A stretch of DNA of 64,000 bases from assembly GCA_948890655.1 (NCBI GenBank), contig CAQTYU010000003.1:62001-126000 (forward strand), read 5' to 3'. The position numbers were made by a program, and so were the translations under genes. The notes beneath the pieces are model-generated. The model saw only the letters and a list, made by a program, of their open reading frames with translations, had not been told where the DNA came from and did not search any database. Shown piece by piece: positions 24,060-32,339 of this stretch (positions are counted from its first letter, which is position 1; every line of letters begins with the position of its first letter). The DNA is from Christensenellaceae bacterium (GTDB lineage: Bacteria; Bacillota; Clostridia; Christensenellales; Borkfalkiaceae).

Positions 24060-24308
24060 TTGAAAAGCCTTGAAGTAGGCGATTGGGTATGGGTTGTAGA
24101 CATAGAATCACCGAAACACGGTTCAGGGTATTGGCAAGTTCACGGATTTGCGGAAACCCATATACATCTTAATCAAGGTACTGCTCGTTGGGTTGCACCA
24201 AAAGCATTATATGGCAAAGAGTGGCTCGCCTACAAGAATAAAGAGCAGGCGGAGTGCAAGGTGAGATTGTGGAGTTGCCGTGTAAACTTGGAGAAAATTT
24301 CGTTATAA
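24060..24308 (+). CDS. small phage protein (82 aa)
   Basis: The likely start is TTG 24060, giving KSLEVGDWVWVVDIESP. It is a compact beta-rich protein with many Trp and ends in a YKNKEQAE helix, a layout common to small phage proteins (xxGDWVWV...KEEAE) encoded in pairs. The start may have been created or changed by the deletion that truncated cro just upstream, so the N-terminus is uncertain. It overlaps the next frame by 55 bases. Function unknown. Confidence 0.5.
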   Translation: MKSLEVGDWVWVVDIESPKHGSGYWQVHGFAETHIHLNQGTARWVAPKALYGKEWLAYKNKEQAECKVRLWSCRVNLEKISL

Positions 24309-24487
24309 AAGATTACGGTTTTAATCGGCTACGAGTAGAAGAGTGTAGAATTGTGGGTTATAACTTTTCTCAATTTGAAAGCACAATTTACCCTGTTGAC
24401 GAATTTGAATATCCGTATTCGCCTGACAAGGTTTTTGCAACCAAAGAAGAAGCTGAACGCCGTCTTGCAGAGTTGAAAGGAGAGTAA
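24254..24487 (+). CDS. small phage protein (77 aa)
   Basis: GTG start at 24254. Product: KLGENFVIKDYGFNRLRVEECRI, then PVDEFEYPYSPDKVFATKEEAERRLAELKGE. The C-terminal motif VFATKEEAERRLAEL is widespread in phage proteins of 60-80 residues in Clostridia. It overlaps the preceding frame and is followed closely by the late-activator gene. No biochemical role is known to me. Confidence 0.6.
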   Translation: MQGEIVELPCKLGENFVIKDYGFNRLRVEECRIVGYNFSQFESTIYPVDEFEYPYSPDKVFATKEEAERRLAELKGE

Positions 24488-24497
24488 AGGGGTGCAG

Positions 24498-24899
24498 ATG
24501 ACTAAACAGCAGAGAAAGATAATAGAGCGGGAGTTCTACCGCTACAAATGGAATAAGGCGCAGGCGGAGAACTACGCCGTGTGCGCAGTCGCCTACGATA
24601 GCAAGGCCCCCGACGGTGAACGCGTTAAGACGAGCGGCGGCAATTCGCAAGAGCAGCTTGTAATCCGCGCTATTTACGAAACGGAGCGCTTGCGCGGGTG
24701 GTGTACTGTGTTTGAGAAAACGCTTGAAAAGTTCAAGTGGGAGCAGAAGGACAAGCTGATGCAGAAGCGGTACATAGAGCGCAAGGGCATTTGGCGGACC
24801 TGCGACGAGGTAGGGATAGAGCGCCGCACGTATTTTTACTGGCTTGACGAAATATTGCAGGTTGCTTACCGCTGGGCGAATGAGCTGAAATTATTTTAA
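24498..24899 (+). CDS. ArpU/RinA-like late transcription activator
   Basis: 133 residues from ATG 24498. Helical, basic and rich in Trp, Tyr and Lys. The middle segment LVIRAIYETERLRGWCTVFEKTLEKF and the C-terminal VGIERRTYFYWLDEILQVAYRWA resemble the ArpU/DUF1492 sigma-region-4-like family, which turns on late genes just upstream of terminase in many Gram-positive phages. The position is exactly that: last early gene, then a terminator, then an extended -10 promoter for the late genes. Confidence 0.75.
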   Translation: MTKQQRKIIEREFYRYKWNKAQAENYAVCAVAYDSKAPDGERVKTSGGNSQEQLVIRAIYETERLRGWCTVFEKTLEKFKWEQKDKLMQKRYIERKGIWRTCDEVGIERRTYFYWLDEILQVAYRWANELKLF

Positions 24900-24924
24900 A
24901 AGTGCAAAAACATTGCACTTTTTT
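24898..24924 (+). terminator. terminator at early/late boundary
   Basis: AGTGCAA (24901-24907) and TTGCACT (24913-24919) with TTTTT behind, directly after the activator stop codon. Confidence 0.8.
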
Positions 24925-24936
24925 ACCGTATTGCCG

Positions 24937-24945
24937 TGCTATAGT
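24937..24945 (+). promoter_or_regulatory. candidate late promoter (extended -10)
   Basis: TGC-TATAGT (24937-24945) is an extended -10 element with no good -35 box at the right distance, as expected for a promoter needing an activator. It precedes the toxin-like gene and the terminase cluster. Confidence 0.5.
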
Positions 24946-25030
24946 GGTAGTGTGAGAAATTGAACGCTGCCATTGACGGCGCAGATTTTGCGTGGTATAA
25001 TGACGGTGCTTTTCTTTTAGGAGGAAAGCG

Positions 25031-25495
25031 TTGGGCGATTTTGGTTGGCTGTTCGGTTGGGCAAAGGATAATGATATTGAAATACCTATTGCATACGATG
25101 GGCGTGCAGATATACAAAAACTGCTTGAACTTTATAATGAAAGCAAGAAATCGGGGAAATCAAAAGAATTAAACGATAAGAGAAATCCACTTGAAAAAGC
25201 ATATGGATTTGTAGATAAAAAGAAGAAGAATTCCCCGGACCATATTCAGCACGCCAGAGAAATGGGTTTTAAAAATCAGGACGACTACGAGCGCGCGGCA
25301 ATAGATTATTGGAATAAAGGCGAGGGTGAAATCTTTTACGGTACAAAGCGCGGAAGATATGCTAAGTATAACGAGAAAACAAGCGAATACGTTGTTGTTG
25401 ATAAAGACGGAACATTGAGAACCTATTATAAAATTCCGTCAAATAGATTTAAAAAAATAAAGAAGCAAGAAGGATTAGAAGAATGGAAAAAATAA
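25031..25495 (+). CDS. candidate BECR-fold RNase toxin (154 aa)
   Basis: TTG start at 25031 with AGGAGG six bases upstream. The N-terminal part (WLFGWAKDNDIEIPIAYDG) is a linker-like module related to residues 30-60 of the protein at 32340. The C-terminal 80 residues have the pattern of barnase/EndoU/colicin E5-D/RelE-like (BECR) toxins: DHIQHAREMGF, DYERAAIDYWNKG, a basic strand TKRGRYAKYN, then YVVVDKDGTLRTYYKI. A His near the first helix, Arg/Lys in the strand and a Thr late in the domain are the usual catalytic set. It overlaps the next small gene by 13 bases, fitting a toxin/immunity pair. Assignment is by pattern only. Confidence 0.6.
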   Translation: MGDFGWLFGWAKDNDIEIPIAYDGRADIQKLLELYNESKKSGKSKELNDKRNPLEKAYGFVDKKKKNSPDHIQHAREMGFKNQDDYERAAIDYWNKGEGEIFYGTKRGRYAKYNEKTSEYVVVDKDGTLRTYYKIPSNRFKKIKKQEGLEEWKK

Positions 25496-25695
25496 AATGT
25501 CCAATTTGCGGTACAATTATAGATGATGACCCTTATGGTGAGCCGTGTCCTTTTTGTGCGTGGGTTTACACCGGAACTGAGGAATGTTATGCCCCCGACG
25601 AAAAAGACGACTTTAATTTAAAGTCAAGAGACGAGGTAAAAGCACTGTTAAATGCGGGCAAAAACAAGTGGGGCAATCCATTACCTAAGAAATAA
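25483..25695 (+). CDS. small zinc-ribbon protein, candidate immunity protein (CPCC-like)
   Basis: 70 residues. CPICGTIIDDDPYGEPCPFC is a four-cysteine zinc ribbon like the cysteine-rich CPCC family, followed by WVYTG and the typical C-terminal NLKSRDEVKALLNAG helix. CPCC proteins have been predicted as immunity partners in polymorphic toxin loci (established in comparative genomics). The gene overlaps the toxin-like gene and both end before a terminator, so they form a two-gene unit. Direct proof of neutralisation is lacking. Confidence 0.65.
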   Translation: MEKIKCPICGTIIDDDPYGEPCPFCAWVYTGTEECYAPDEKDDFNLKSRDEVKALLNAGKNKWGNPLPKK

Positions 25696-25710
25696 AAATA
25701 TAAAATTATA

Positions 25711-25736
25711 AAGCGCTTCTTCGGAGGTGCTTTTTT
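25711..25736 (+). terminator. terminator after the toxin/immunity pair
   Basis: AAGCGCTTC, TTCG loop, GAGGTGCTT, then six T (25711-25736). It isolates the two-gene unit from the terminase genes. Confidence 0.7.
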
Positions 25737-25758
25737 CATGCAAAAAAGGAGGTTAATC

Positions 25759-26130
25759 GTGGCAAGACCAAGTAAATACGAAACCCACGTTGCGCCACGG
25801 TTAGAAGAAATAAAAGACTGGTGCCGAAATGGAGCGACGGATGAAGAAATAGCAAAGCGGCTGGGGATTTCAAGAGATAGTCTTTACGAATATAAAAAGC
25901 AGTTTTCCGACTTTTCCGACATATTAAAAAAAAATAAAGACTTTGTAGATTTAGAAGTTGAGAACGCACTTCTTCAAAGCGCATTAAATGGAAACATTAC
26001 GGCGCAGATATTTTGGCTTAAAAATCGTCGCCCCGACAAGTGGCGGGATAAACCTGCAGAGGAGAAAGAAGAGCAAGAAAGCGTATCCGTTAATATTACT
26101 ATTGAAGATTTAAGCGGGGGTGCAGAATGA
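25759..26130 (+). CDS. terS: phage terminase small subunit
   Basis: 123 residues from GTG 25759, which has AGGAGG at ideal distance; the in-frame ATG at 25738 lies within the terminator and adds six residues. N-terminal HTH (ATDEEIAKRLGISRDSLYEYKK, residues about 27-48), then a helical oligomerisation part (VENALLQSALNGNITAQIFWLKNR) and an acidic tail. It recognises the packaging site on phage DNA and hands it to the large subunit, whose gene overlaps by four bases. Confidence 0.9.
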   Translation: MARPSKYETHVAPRLEEIKDWCRNGATDEEIAKRLGISRDSLYEYKKQFSDFSDILKKNKDFVDLEVENALLQSALNGNITAQIFWLKNRRPDKWRDKPAEEKEEQESVSVNITIEDLSGGAE

Positions 26131-27467
26131 CGGCTTTTGCGGTGAAAGCGCGTATCCCTAAACCGTTTGCGCCGTTGTTAGACCCAACCGTAAGAAAGAT
26201 TATCGAAGAGAGCGGGAGAACGGCAGGTAAGTCAACGACTAACGAAACTGTTGCCGTCGGACGGATGATGGCGCACCGCTCGAATAACGTTTGGTATTGC
26301 CGCGCAGAAAAAGGTGATATAAGGACTTCTATATTCAGCTCGTTTCTTGCAACTGTTCAGTCGTTGGGGCTTGAAAAGTATTTTGAGTTCAAGCTCAACC
26401 CTTTTGAGGCAACGTGCACTATAACGGGCGCGAAGTGTTATTTCGGCGGCATAAACGGCAAAACCAAAGACGACTTGAACGCGACGAAAGGCTTTGTGCC
26501 CCAAGACCGAAGCCTTGCTATGTTTATTGTGGACGAAGCGAACGAGGCGAAAAGCTATCAGCATTTAAGGGCAGCGGAGACGACGGCAAATAAGTTTTTA
26601 AAGGCAGACGGTAAGATAATTTACGCGTATAACCCTCCGCCTAACCTTGGACATTGGGCGCATTCGTATTTCGGGAAAATGGTTGAAAACGGAGCGGTAC
26701 GCATTTATTCAACCTATCACGACATTTACAAGCTGTTGAATGAAGCAACCATTGACGAAATAGAGACGATGAGGCGGGAGAATCCGCAGCAGTACAAATA
26801 TTGGTATTTAGGACAGAAAATCAGCCTTGAAGGGCTTGTGCTTTATACGTTCAGCAAAGAGCGCAATTTAATTCCATTAGATAAATTCAAAGCGGCGGTA
26901 GCAAGCGGCTATCAGCCGCTTTACGTTATCTACGGAGTGGATAGCGGCGTTGTTAAAGACCCGACGGCAGTCTGCGCCTGGGGGATATTTCCCGACGGGA
27001 ATTTAATTAAACTTTCAACTTTTTATCTTGACCCAAAGGCAATTGGAGAACCGCTACCGAACAGTTATCAGGTTGAGAAAATGGTTGAATGGTACCGCGA
27101 TTTTTATACGGAAATGGCAAGCTACGGTGTGGTGTTACCTGGACCGTATAACGAAGCCTGGATATTTGATAGCGCCGTAGTTACGCAAGATTTAATGCTT
27201 GAATTCCAAAACCGCACTGGGTACTTCGTTAAGGCTGTTGATAACAAGAGTATCGAGCGCGATATTAAGCGATTGCAAAACGGATATTTTCGCGGTGTGT
27301 TTAAAGTGCTGGATACGCCGTCTAATACACCGAGTTTGCGGGAAATAAATACTTTCTGTTACGATGAGAAAAATGAAATTCCCGACGGACAGGATGACCA
27401 TACGATAGACGCGGATAAGTATGCGACGGCGCATTACTATTACGCTTATATGAACAATTTCGGTTAA
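26127..27467 (+). CDS. terL: phage terminase large subunit
   Basis: 446 residues. ATPase: a Walker A-like ESGRTAGKSTT near residue 32, and Walker B MFIVDEANEA near residue 135. The C-terminal RNase H-like nuclease starts YGVDSGVVKDPTAV (first catalytic Asp), with a later acidic cluster at DGQDDHTIDADKY. It belongs to the PBSX/Terminase_3-type group by layout. It cuts and pumps DNA into the prohead. Starts by ATGA overlap with terS. Intact. Confidence 0.95.
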   Translation: MTAFAVKARIPKPFAPLLDPTVRKIIEESGRTAGKSTTNETVAVGRMMAHRSNNVWYCRAEKGDIRTSIFSSFLATVQSLGLEKYFEFKLNPFEATCTITGAKCYFGGINGKTKDDLNATKGFVPQDRSLAMFIVDEANEAKSYQHLRAAETTANKFLKADGKIIYAYNPPPNLGHWAHSYFGKMVENGAVRIYSTYHDIYKLLNEATIDEIETMRRENPQQYKYWYLGQKISLEGLVLYTFSKERNLIPLDKFKAAVASGYQPLYVIYGVDSGVVKDPTAVCAWGIFPDGNLIKLSTFYLDPKAIGEPLPNSYQVEKMVEWYRDFYTEMASYGVVLPGPYNEAWIFDSAVVTQDLMLEFQNRTGYFVKAVDNKSIERDIKRLQNGYFRGVFKVLDTPSNTPSLREINTFCYDEKNEIPDGQDDHTIDADKYATAHYYYAYMNNFG

Positions 27468-27478
27468 AGGAGAAGAAA

Positions 27479-29071
27479 ATGGGGTTTCAGATTCCCGAGT
27501 TTTTAAAAAGCTATTTAGAAAACACAAAGTACAGAAAACCGTTTGAGAGCTTTGTAAACAATTCAACGTACTACTCGCAGTTAAATTGGCAGTGGATAAA
27601 CTATATGGAAACCGTCGTGCGTCCTTGTGTCGCCTATGCTTTCGGCAATGTGGACGGTGCTTATAATTCGTCGTTGTCAACTTCAACCGGTATGGCTATC
27701 CTACGCGGCGCAACGAGGTTGGTTTCGGGTGAAAAGTCTTTCTTTTTGGGGAACGACGAGAGCTGCAAATTTTTAAGCGACGTGTGGGCGCCCGCGACGA
27801 ATTTCAATCTGTTTAAGGCTCGCGCAATTTCGTTTGCATTAGCGGGCGGCACGTGCGTTATTAAAGCCAATAAGGACGAGTATGGAAGAAACGTGTTGTC
27901 GGCGTTCAGAGTGGATAGGACACTCTTTTCGGTAAACGACAGTGGAGAGGTTACGAACGCCGTCTTTTTTATCGGGCTTTTATCATCTTTAAAAAATGAC
28001 GAAAATCGCTCGTCAATTTGGTTGGTTGAAGAACGCGGTTATAACGAGAGCGGGAAAAAGTTCGTCAAGTATAAAGTTTTTACAAGCGGCGGGACTGTCA
28101 ACTCGCCGACATTGCCGTCGCCGTATCAAAACGGCGTGGATTTTGACAATCTCCCTAAAACAGCGCAAGGTGAGCTTATGCGTATGGGGATAACGGAACT
28201 TAACATTGAACAGTCACTTAATACTTACGATGGCTTGGGTGTATGGTTAATGCGGCGGACCGCCGTAAACTCGTGTGTGCCTGACGCGCCGTACGGCGAC
28301 CCGCTTTTATATGGTTGCCTTGATTTGCTGTGGTCCATCGACGTTGTTTACAGCGGCTCGATAGTTGACGTTTTGAACGGGGAAGGAAAAATTCTCGTTC
28401 CCAAGCAGTTTTTGCAAGACACGTTAAACCGCCTGCAAAAGCAATACCCTGGTACCGAGTTCAGTGTTACGACGACTGAGCTGAAAGGTTATCATGACGA
28501 AAGCTTCGTTTACGTAATGCCTTCGGGTTTCGATAAAGACAAAATGGCGCCTACTCCGGTACAATTTGATATTCGCGCAGACCAGTACGGCAAAATGCTC
28601 GAAATTTACGAGCGCTTGGCAACGGTAAGAGCAGGGTATTCTCCGACTTCAATATTCCCCTATTTAACGCCTGACAATTCCGCAAAAACGGCTAGAGAAG
28701 TAACGGCAGAGGAAAATTTGTCGCGAGCGAGCGTGCAGGAAACGCATAATTTGATTTTGCCCGTATTTGACAGAGCTTTGCGGGAAATATTGCGGCAAGA
28801 AGGCTTCAGCCCCGACGTGCGGTTACAGCTCGGTGATTACATAGGCAACAAGCTTGAATTCGACCAGAATATACGCGAGAATTTCGCGGCTAAACTTATT
28901 CCACAAGAAGAAGCGGTGATGCTCGTCAATAACCTTTCCGTAAGCGAAACGGCAGAGTATATGGAAAAGCTAAAAGCTGATGCAGAGCGATTAAAAGAAA
29001 GCGCTTACGGCGGCGGGCTATTTAATGAGAAAGACTATTACGGCGACCAAAGCGGAGGCGGTGAAAAGTGA
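27479..29071 (+). CDS. phage portal protein
   Basis: 530 residues, directly downstream of terL with AAAGGAG. The size, an early GMAILRGATRLVSG stretch and the late region TARAGYSP-like (LATVRAGYSPTSIFPYLTPDNSAKTAREV) are typical of SPP1/A118-type portals of Gram-positive phages. The acidic, Gly-rich C-terminus is also usual. It forms the dodecameric ring through which DNA enters. Its stop overlaps the next start. Confidence 0.85.
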   Translation: MGFQIPEFLKSYLENTKYRKPFESFVNNSTYYSQLNWQWINYMETVVRPCVAYAFGNVDGAYNSSLSTSTGMAILRGATRLVSGEKSFFLGNDESCKFLSDVWAPATNFNLFKARAISFALAGGTCVIKANKDEYGRNVLSAFRVDRTLFSVNDSGEVTNAVFFIGLLSSLKNDENRSSIWLVEERGYNESGKKFVKYKVFTSGGTVNSPTLPSPYQNGVDFDNLPKTAQGELMRMGITELNIEQSLNTYDGLGVWLMRRTAVNSCVPDAPYGDPLLYGCLDLLWSIDVVYSGSIVDVLNGEGKILVPKQFLQDTLNRLQKQYPGTEFSVTTTELKGYHDESFVYVMPSGFDKDKMAPTPVQFDIRADQYGKMLEIYERLATVRAGYSPTSIFPYLTPDNSAKTAREVTAEENLSRASVQETHNLILPVFDRALREILRQEGFSPDVRLQLGDYIGNKLEFDQNIRENFAAKLIPQEEAVMLVNNLSVSETAEYMEKLKADAERLKESAYGGGLFNEKDYYGDQSGGGEK

Positions 29072-30129
29072 AAGAGATAAAATACGTTCCCGACCCGTTA
29101 AACGAGCAAGCGAGCATTTTGGTTGACGCGCAGACGGATATAAAAACCGCGGTGAAGCAAGGTGTGTTTTCGGGGAATAGCGCCCAAGCAATCAAAAAGA
29201 AGCTTGCGGCGATTATCGAGAGTGCGGTGGCAAGGATACGCTCACCTACTTTGAAGTTGGATGCGCGTAAGTCACTTATGCTGTTTGCTAATAAGGTTTA
29301 CGGGGATTTTTCATCGACAGTGAGAATTATTCCCTCACCTATGTTGCCCGCCGTTATCGTTTTAATGCGGGCTATATCCGAAAAGCAACCCAAGGGCGAA
29401 TATTATATGCCCGCTACGAACGCGGAGCGACAAGCGGCACAGCAGCTGTATTACAAGGTCACAAATATGGGCGTGCCCTTGCAAGAGTTCAACAAAGTGT
29501 ATATGAGCCGAGTGCAGACTGCGCTTGACAATCTTGCAGAAGCCAAGGCGCTTGACCCTAACGATTTCACTAGACGGAATTCGCTGCGTAATCTTGCGGA
29601 AATGCAGGTGCGCTACGAGCGACACCAAGACGAAATTAAAGAGTTTAAAGAGCGCGGTGTACGGCTTGTTGTATGTTCGGCGCACGCTGACTGTTCCTCC
29701 CGGTGCGCGGAGTGGCAAGGTCGAGTTTATTCAATGGACGGAACCGAGGGCTATACCGAAGACGGGCGCCATTACGTTCCGCTTGAAAGGGCCACGGACG
29801 TTTACTATACCACGCAAGCGGGGCGCACCTATAAAAACGGATTGCTCGGTTTTAACTGCCGCCATAAACTGACGGAGTTTAAAGTAGGAATGGCAGTGCC
29901 ATATCTCAGCGCAGACGAACGAAAAAAGCAATATGCAATTACGTTGCGCCAGCGCGAAATGGAACGCGAAGTGATTGTCGCAAGAGAAAAGGCACTGAGT
30001 TACAAAGGTGTGGAACCAAAGGAACATACCAAGTGGGCAAAAATCGCCGTAGAGCGAAACAAGGCTTACGAGCAGTTCAGCAAAGAAAACGGTCGGGCAT
30101 TTTACCGCGACCGCGTGAAAATTATTTAG
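29068..30129 (+). CDS. phage minor capsid protein (Phage_min_cap2/MuF-type)
   Basis: 353 residues. A helical N-terminal half is followed by the diagnostic C-terminal region CSAHADCSSRCAEWQGRVYSMDGTEG, HYVPLERATDV, and GLLGFNCRHKLTEF, which defines the minor capsid protein 2/MuF family. The GTG start (29068) overlaps the portal stop by four bases. It is a minor head protein packed in small copy number near the portal; in some phages its C-terminus is swapped for toxin domains, but here it looks standard. Confidence 0.88.
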   Translation: MKEIKYVPDPLNEQASILVDAQTDIKTAVKQGVFSGNSAQAIKKKLAAIIESAVARIRSPTLKLDARKSLMLFANKVYGDFSSTVRIIPSPMLPAVIVLMRAISEKQPKGEYYMPATNAERQAAQQLYYKVTNMGVPLQEFNKVYMSRVQTALDNLAEAKALDPNDFTRRNSLRNLAEMQVRYERHQDEIKEFKERGVRLVVCSAHADCSSRCAEWQGRVYSMDGTEGYTEDGRHYVPLERATDVYYTTQAGRTYKNGLLGFNCRHKLTEFKVGMAVPYLSADERKKQYAITLRQREMEREVIVAREKALSYKGVEPKEHTKWAKIAVERNKAYEQFSKENGRAFYRDRVKII

Positions 30130-30130
30130 A

Positions 30131-30160
30131 AAAAAGCGGGGTTAAAACCTCCGCTTTTTT
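30131..30160 (+). terminator. terminator-like hairpin before scaffold gene
   Basis: AAAAAGCGG (30131-30139) and CCGCTTTTT (30151-30159) with T-run. It lies inside the late operon, so it probably lowers rather than ends transcription, or a promoter follows that I cannot see. Confidence 0.6.
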
Positions 30161-30177
30161 GATGCAAGGAGAACAAA

Positions 30178-30687
30178 ATGTCGATATTCAATTTCAAAAA
30201 AAATAAGCAGGAGGTAGAAAAATTGACGACGTTAGAACAGGTAAGAAAGGCTTACGAAGACCTTTCGGAAGATGACAAGAAAAGTTTCCATCAGTCGATA
30301 TCCGACCGCGTGCATGAAAGCATTGCGGCTCAGGAAAGAGCTGACGGAAACAAGGACAGCCAGTCGGCGGCAGACAGAGAACACGAGGCGCTCGGCGCGG
30401 AACATGCGGCAGGGCACGGAGACGTTTCCGAGTTGCACATGCAGGACCGCGCAGAAAAGCGTGAGGAAGCGCAGGAACGCAAGGATGACAGGCAGGACAA
30501 AGAAGTCGACGATTGGCGCAAGCGCGCCGACGAGCGTTTTGACAGACTCGAAGCGGCCTTGAAAACGTTAGGCGGTGAAGACAAGCTCAACCGTGCCGCA
30601 GAAAAGTACGGCATGGAAAGCAAACCCAGCGGTGAGAACACCCGCAAAACGTATTCGGAAGAAGACGTTGCAAAACTGTTGAAATAA
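30178..30687 (+). CDS. capsid scaffold protein
   Basis: 169 residues, highly charged with long coiled-coil stretches rich in Glu, Arg, Lys and Asp (AEKREEAQERKDDRQDKEVDDWRK split over several heptads), ending YSEEDVAKLLK. No hydrophobic core is evident. The position between the minor capsid and major capsid genes, and this composition, fit a scaffold. Sequence similarity was not tested. ATG 30178 has AAGGAG upstream. Confidence 0.7.
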   Translation: MSIFNFKKNKQEVEKLTTLEQVRKAYEDLSEDDKKSFHQSISDRVHESIAAQERADGNKDSQSAADREHEALGAEHAAGHGDVSELHMQDRAEKREEAQERKDDRQDKEVDDWRKRADERFDRLEAALKTLGGEDKLNRAAEKYGMESKPSGENTRKTYSEEDVAKLLK

Positions 30688-30701
30688 GGAGGTAATTAAA
30701 A

Positions 30702-32270
30702 ATGGCAACAGTAATCGATACCCAGGGATTAAGCGACAAGGTCCTTTATTCCCAGGTCATGACAAACTTGGTTGCGGCTTACAACAATTACGGCGTAGGT
30801 CCCGGCAACTATCCCAAGGTAGACAATATTCTGACCGACAGAATTTTGGCTAATGTTTGGATGAAAAATATCCTCGACGCGCGTATCTTCGCGGACGGTA
30901 TGGGTATTACGTCCAGAACCGGCGTTGAGGGCGCGGCTTTGGTGCGCGTGCCTATTATGGCGCCGCCCAGATACGCAATGCGCACTATTTCGATAGGCGC
31001 AACGCTTAACGGTGTTTTGCAGGGCACTCCCGGTAACGACGGGCTTGAAAACAGAAATCTGCCCAACACCGTGCAAACTAACGGCGTAGACCTGCCTTTA
31101 AACCAGGTGTACGACGATGCAACGATTATTTATCAGCTTTCGCAGAACATGGTTACACTTCCCCTTGCGGCGGAATATACGTCCATGATACCTAAAACCG
31201 TTGCAAATATGGAAGACAGCACCATTATGGCAGTGCATCTTAAAGGCGCGTTGGCAAGAGCGGCAAGCGCGGACAACTCCAATATAATTCCCGTTGACTT
31301 GAGCAACACCGGCGAGGGCTATTTGCAGCAGATTATGAACAGCTTAATCGGCGCAATGACCAACCCGCAGACTTCTTGGTCGGAGGGAATAGTTCAGTAC
31401 AATCTGGACGAGTCCGTAATCGTCGTAAAGCAGTCTTTCTTCAACAGACTGTTCTCCGTGCGTAACGGTGCGCTCGTATCGGCTTCTAACCTTGCGCAGG
31501 AAATGTTGCTCGGCGGCGCGTTCACGAGAGACGGAAAGCCCAAGGGCGGCAATATTCGCGGCGAATACAGCGGCGTGTGGATAAAGGTAGTTCCCGATTC
31601 CTATTGGAGACAGGCAGCGGCACTTGCGGGCATAACCGGCGCAAATTACGCGCAGTTCGATAAGATTCAGGGCTATATCGCAAACGCTATGGGCTTTGCA
31701 TTCGGCAGAGCGGAAGCAACGATAAATCCCATTCCTAACCCTGGCAACGCCGTAGGTACGAAGATTCAGAACTTGTTCCGTTGGGGCGCGGCACAGATAA
31801 GAGGTTCGGCTGCGGCTATCATTGTTGCAACCGAAGACAATCTTGCGGACTTCGTTAACCCTGTAACCGAAAACGGCAACATAATCGCACCTGATAGCTT
31901 CGACGCGACTATCAAGGCATACGGCGTAAGCAACGTGGATTACGGCAGACAGTCCAAAATCGGCGTTTATGAGGGCGACAATACCACGACCGTAACTCTT
32001 ACGGTAACGGGTACTGATTCGGCGGCAGTCAGCAATGCGGCAGTATCGATAACCAAAGGCGACGGCAATCCCGTGGGCTTTGTAAACAACGCTAACGGCA
32101 CTTATACCTTCGTGCTCGGCAGAGGCGACACCGCTACGGTAAGCGTTCAGGCGGCAGGCTATACGCCCGCAACGGTTAATATTACGGCGGAAAACACCGC
32201 GGCAGCAACCTATGCGGCAACGGCAGCGCTCACCGCTCCTGCGGCAAGACAGGCGGCACCGAAGAAATAA
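30702..32270 (+). CDS. major capsid protein with C-terminal Ig-like domain
   Basis: 522 residues. The first 420 or so form the capsid protein: a starting SDKVLYSQVMTNLV arm, a middle with repeated VRNGALVSAS, LGGAFTRDGK and RGEYSGVWIKVVPDSYW, and IAPDSFDATIKAYG before the end. From about residue 427, TTTVTLTVTGTDSAAVSNAAV, GNPVGFVNNANGTYTFVLG and ATVSVQAAGYTPATVNIT form an Ig-like (Big/carboxypeptidase-regulatory type) domain, and the end is an Ala/Pro/Lys tail. Ig-like domains on capsids are thought to bind mucus or cell-surface glycans. SD AAGGAGG precedes ATG. Confidence 0.85.
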   Translation: MATVIDTQGLSDKVLYSQVMTNLVAAYNNYGVGPGNYPKVDNILTDRILANVWMKNILDARIFADGMGITSRTGVEGAALVRVPIMAPPRYAMRTISIGATLNGVLQGTPGNDGLENRNLPNTVQTNGVDLPLNQVYDDATIIYQLSQNMVTLPLAAEYTSMIPKTVANMEDSTIMAVHLKGALARAASADNSNIIPVDLSNTGEGYLQQIMNSLIGAMTNPQTSWSEGIVQYNLDESVIVVKQSFFNRLFSVRNGALVSASNLAQEMLLGGAFTRDGKPKGGNIRGEYSGVWIKVVPDSYWRQAAALAGITGANYAQFDKIQGYIANAMGFAFGRAEATINPIPNPGNAVGTKIQNLFRWGAAQIRGSAAAIIVATEDNLADFVNPVTENGNIIAPDSFDATIKAYGVSNVDYGRQSKIGVYEGDNTTTVTLTVTGTDSAAVSNAAVSITKGDGNPVGFVNNANGTYTFVLGRGDTATVSVQAAGYTPATVNITAENTAAATYAATAALTAPAARQAAPKK

Positions 32271-32284
32271 TTTAACAGCTTTCA

Positions 32285-32312
32285 TAGGGGTTTGAGCTTA
32301 TCAAGCCCCTTA
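32285..32312 (+). terminator. hairpin after capsid gene
   Basis: AGGGGTTTGA (32286-32295) pairs with TCAAGCCCCT (32301-32310), one G-U pair and a 5-base loop. The T-run is weak. It may reduce read-through so that capsid protein is made in excess over downstream products. Confidence 0.5.
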
Positions 32313-32339
32313 CCATTTTCAAAATTTAAGGAGGGAATA

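Noticed and set aside
31344..32285. Long minus-strand open frame (313 codons) opposite the capsid gene
   Set aside because: It is a codon-usage shadow of the capsid gene: rich in Arg, Cys and Ala without domain pattern, no promoter or SD, and fully covered by a well-supported gene on the other strand.
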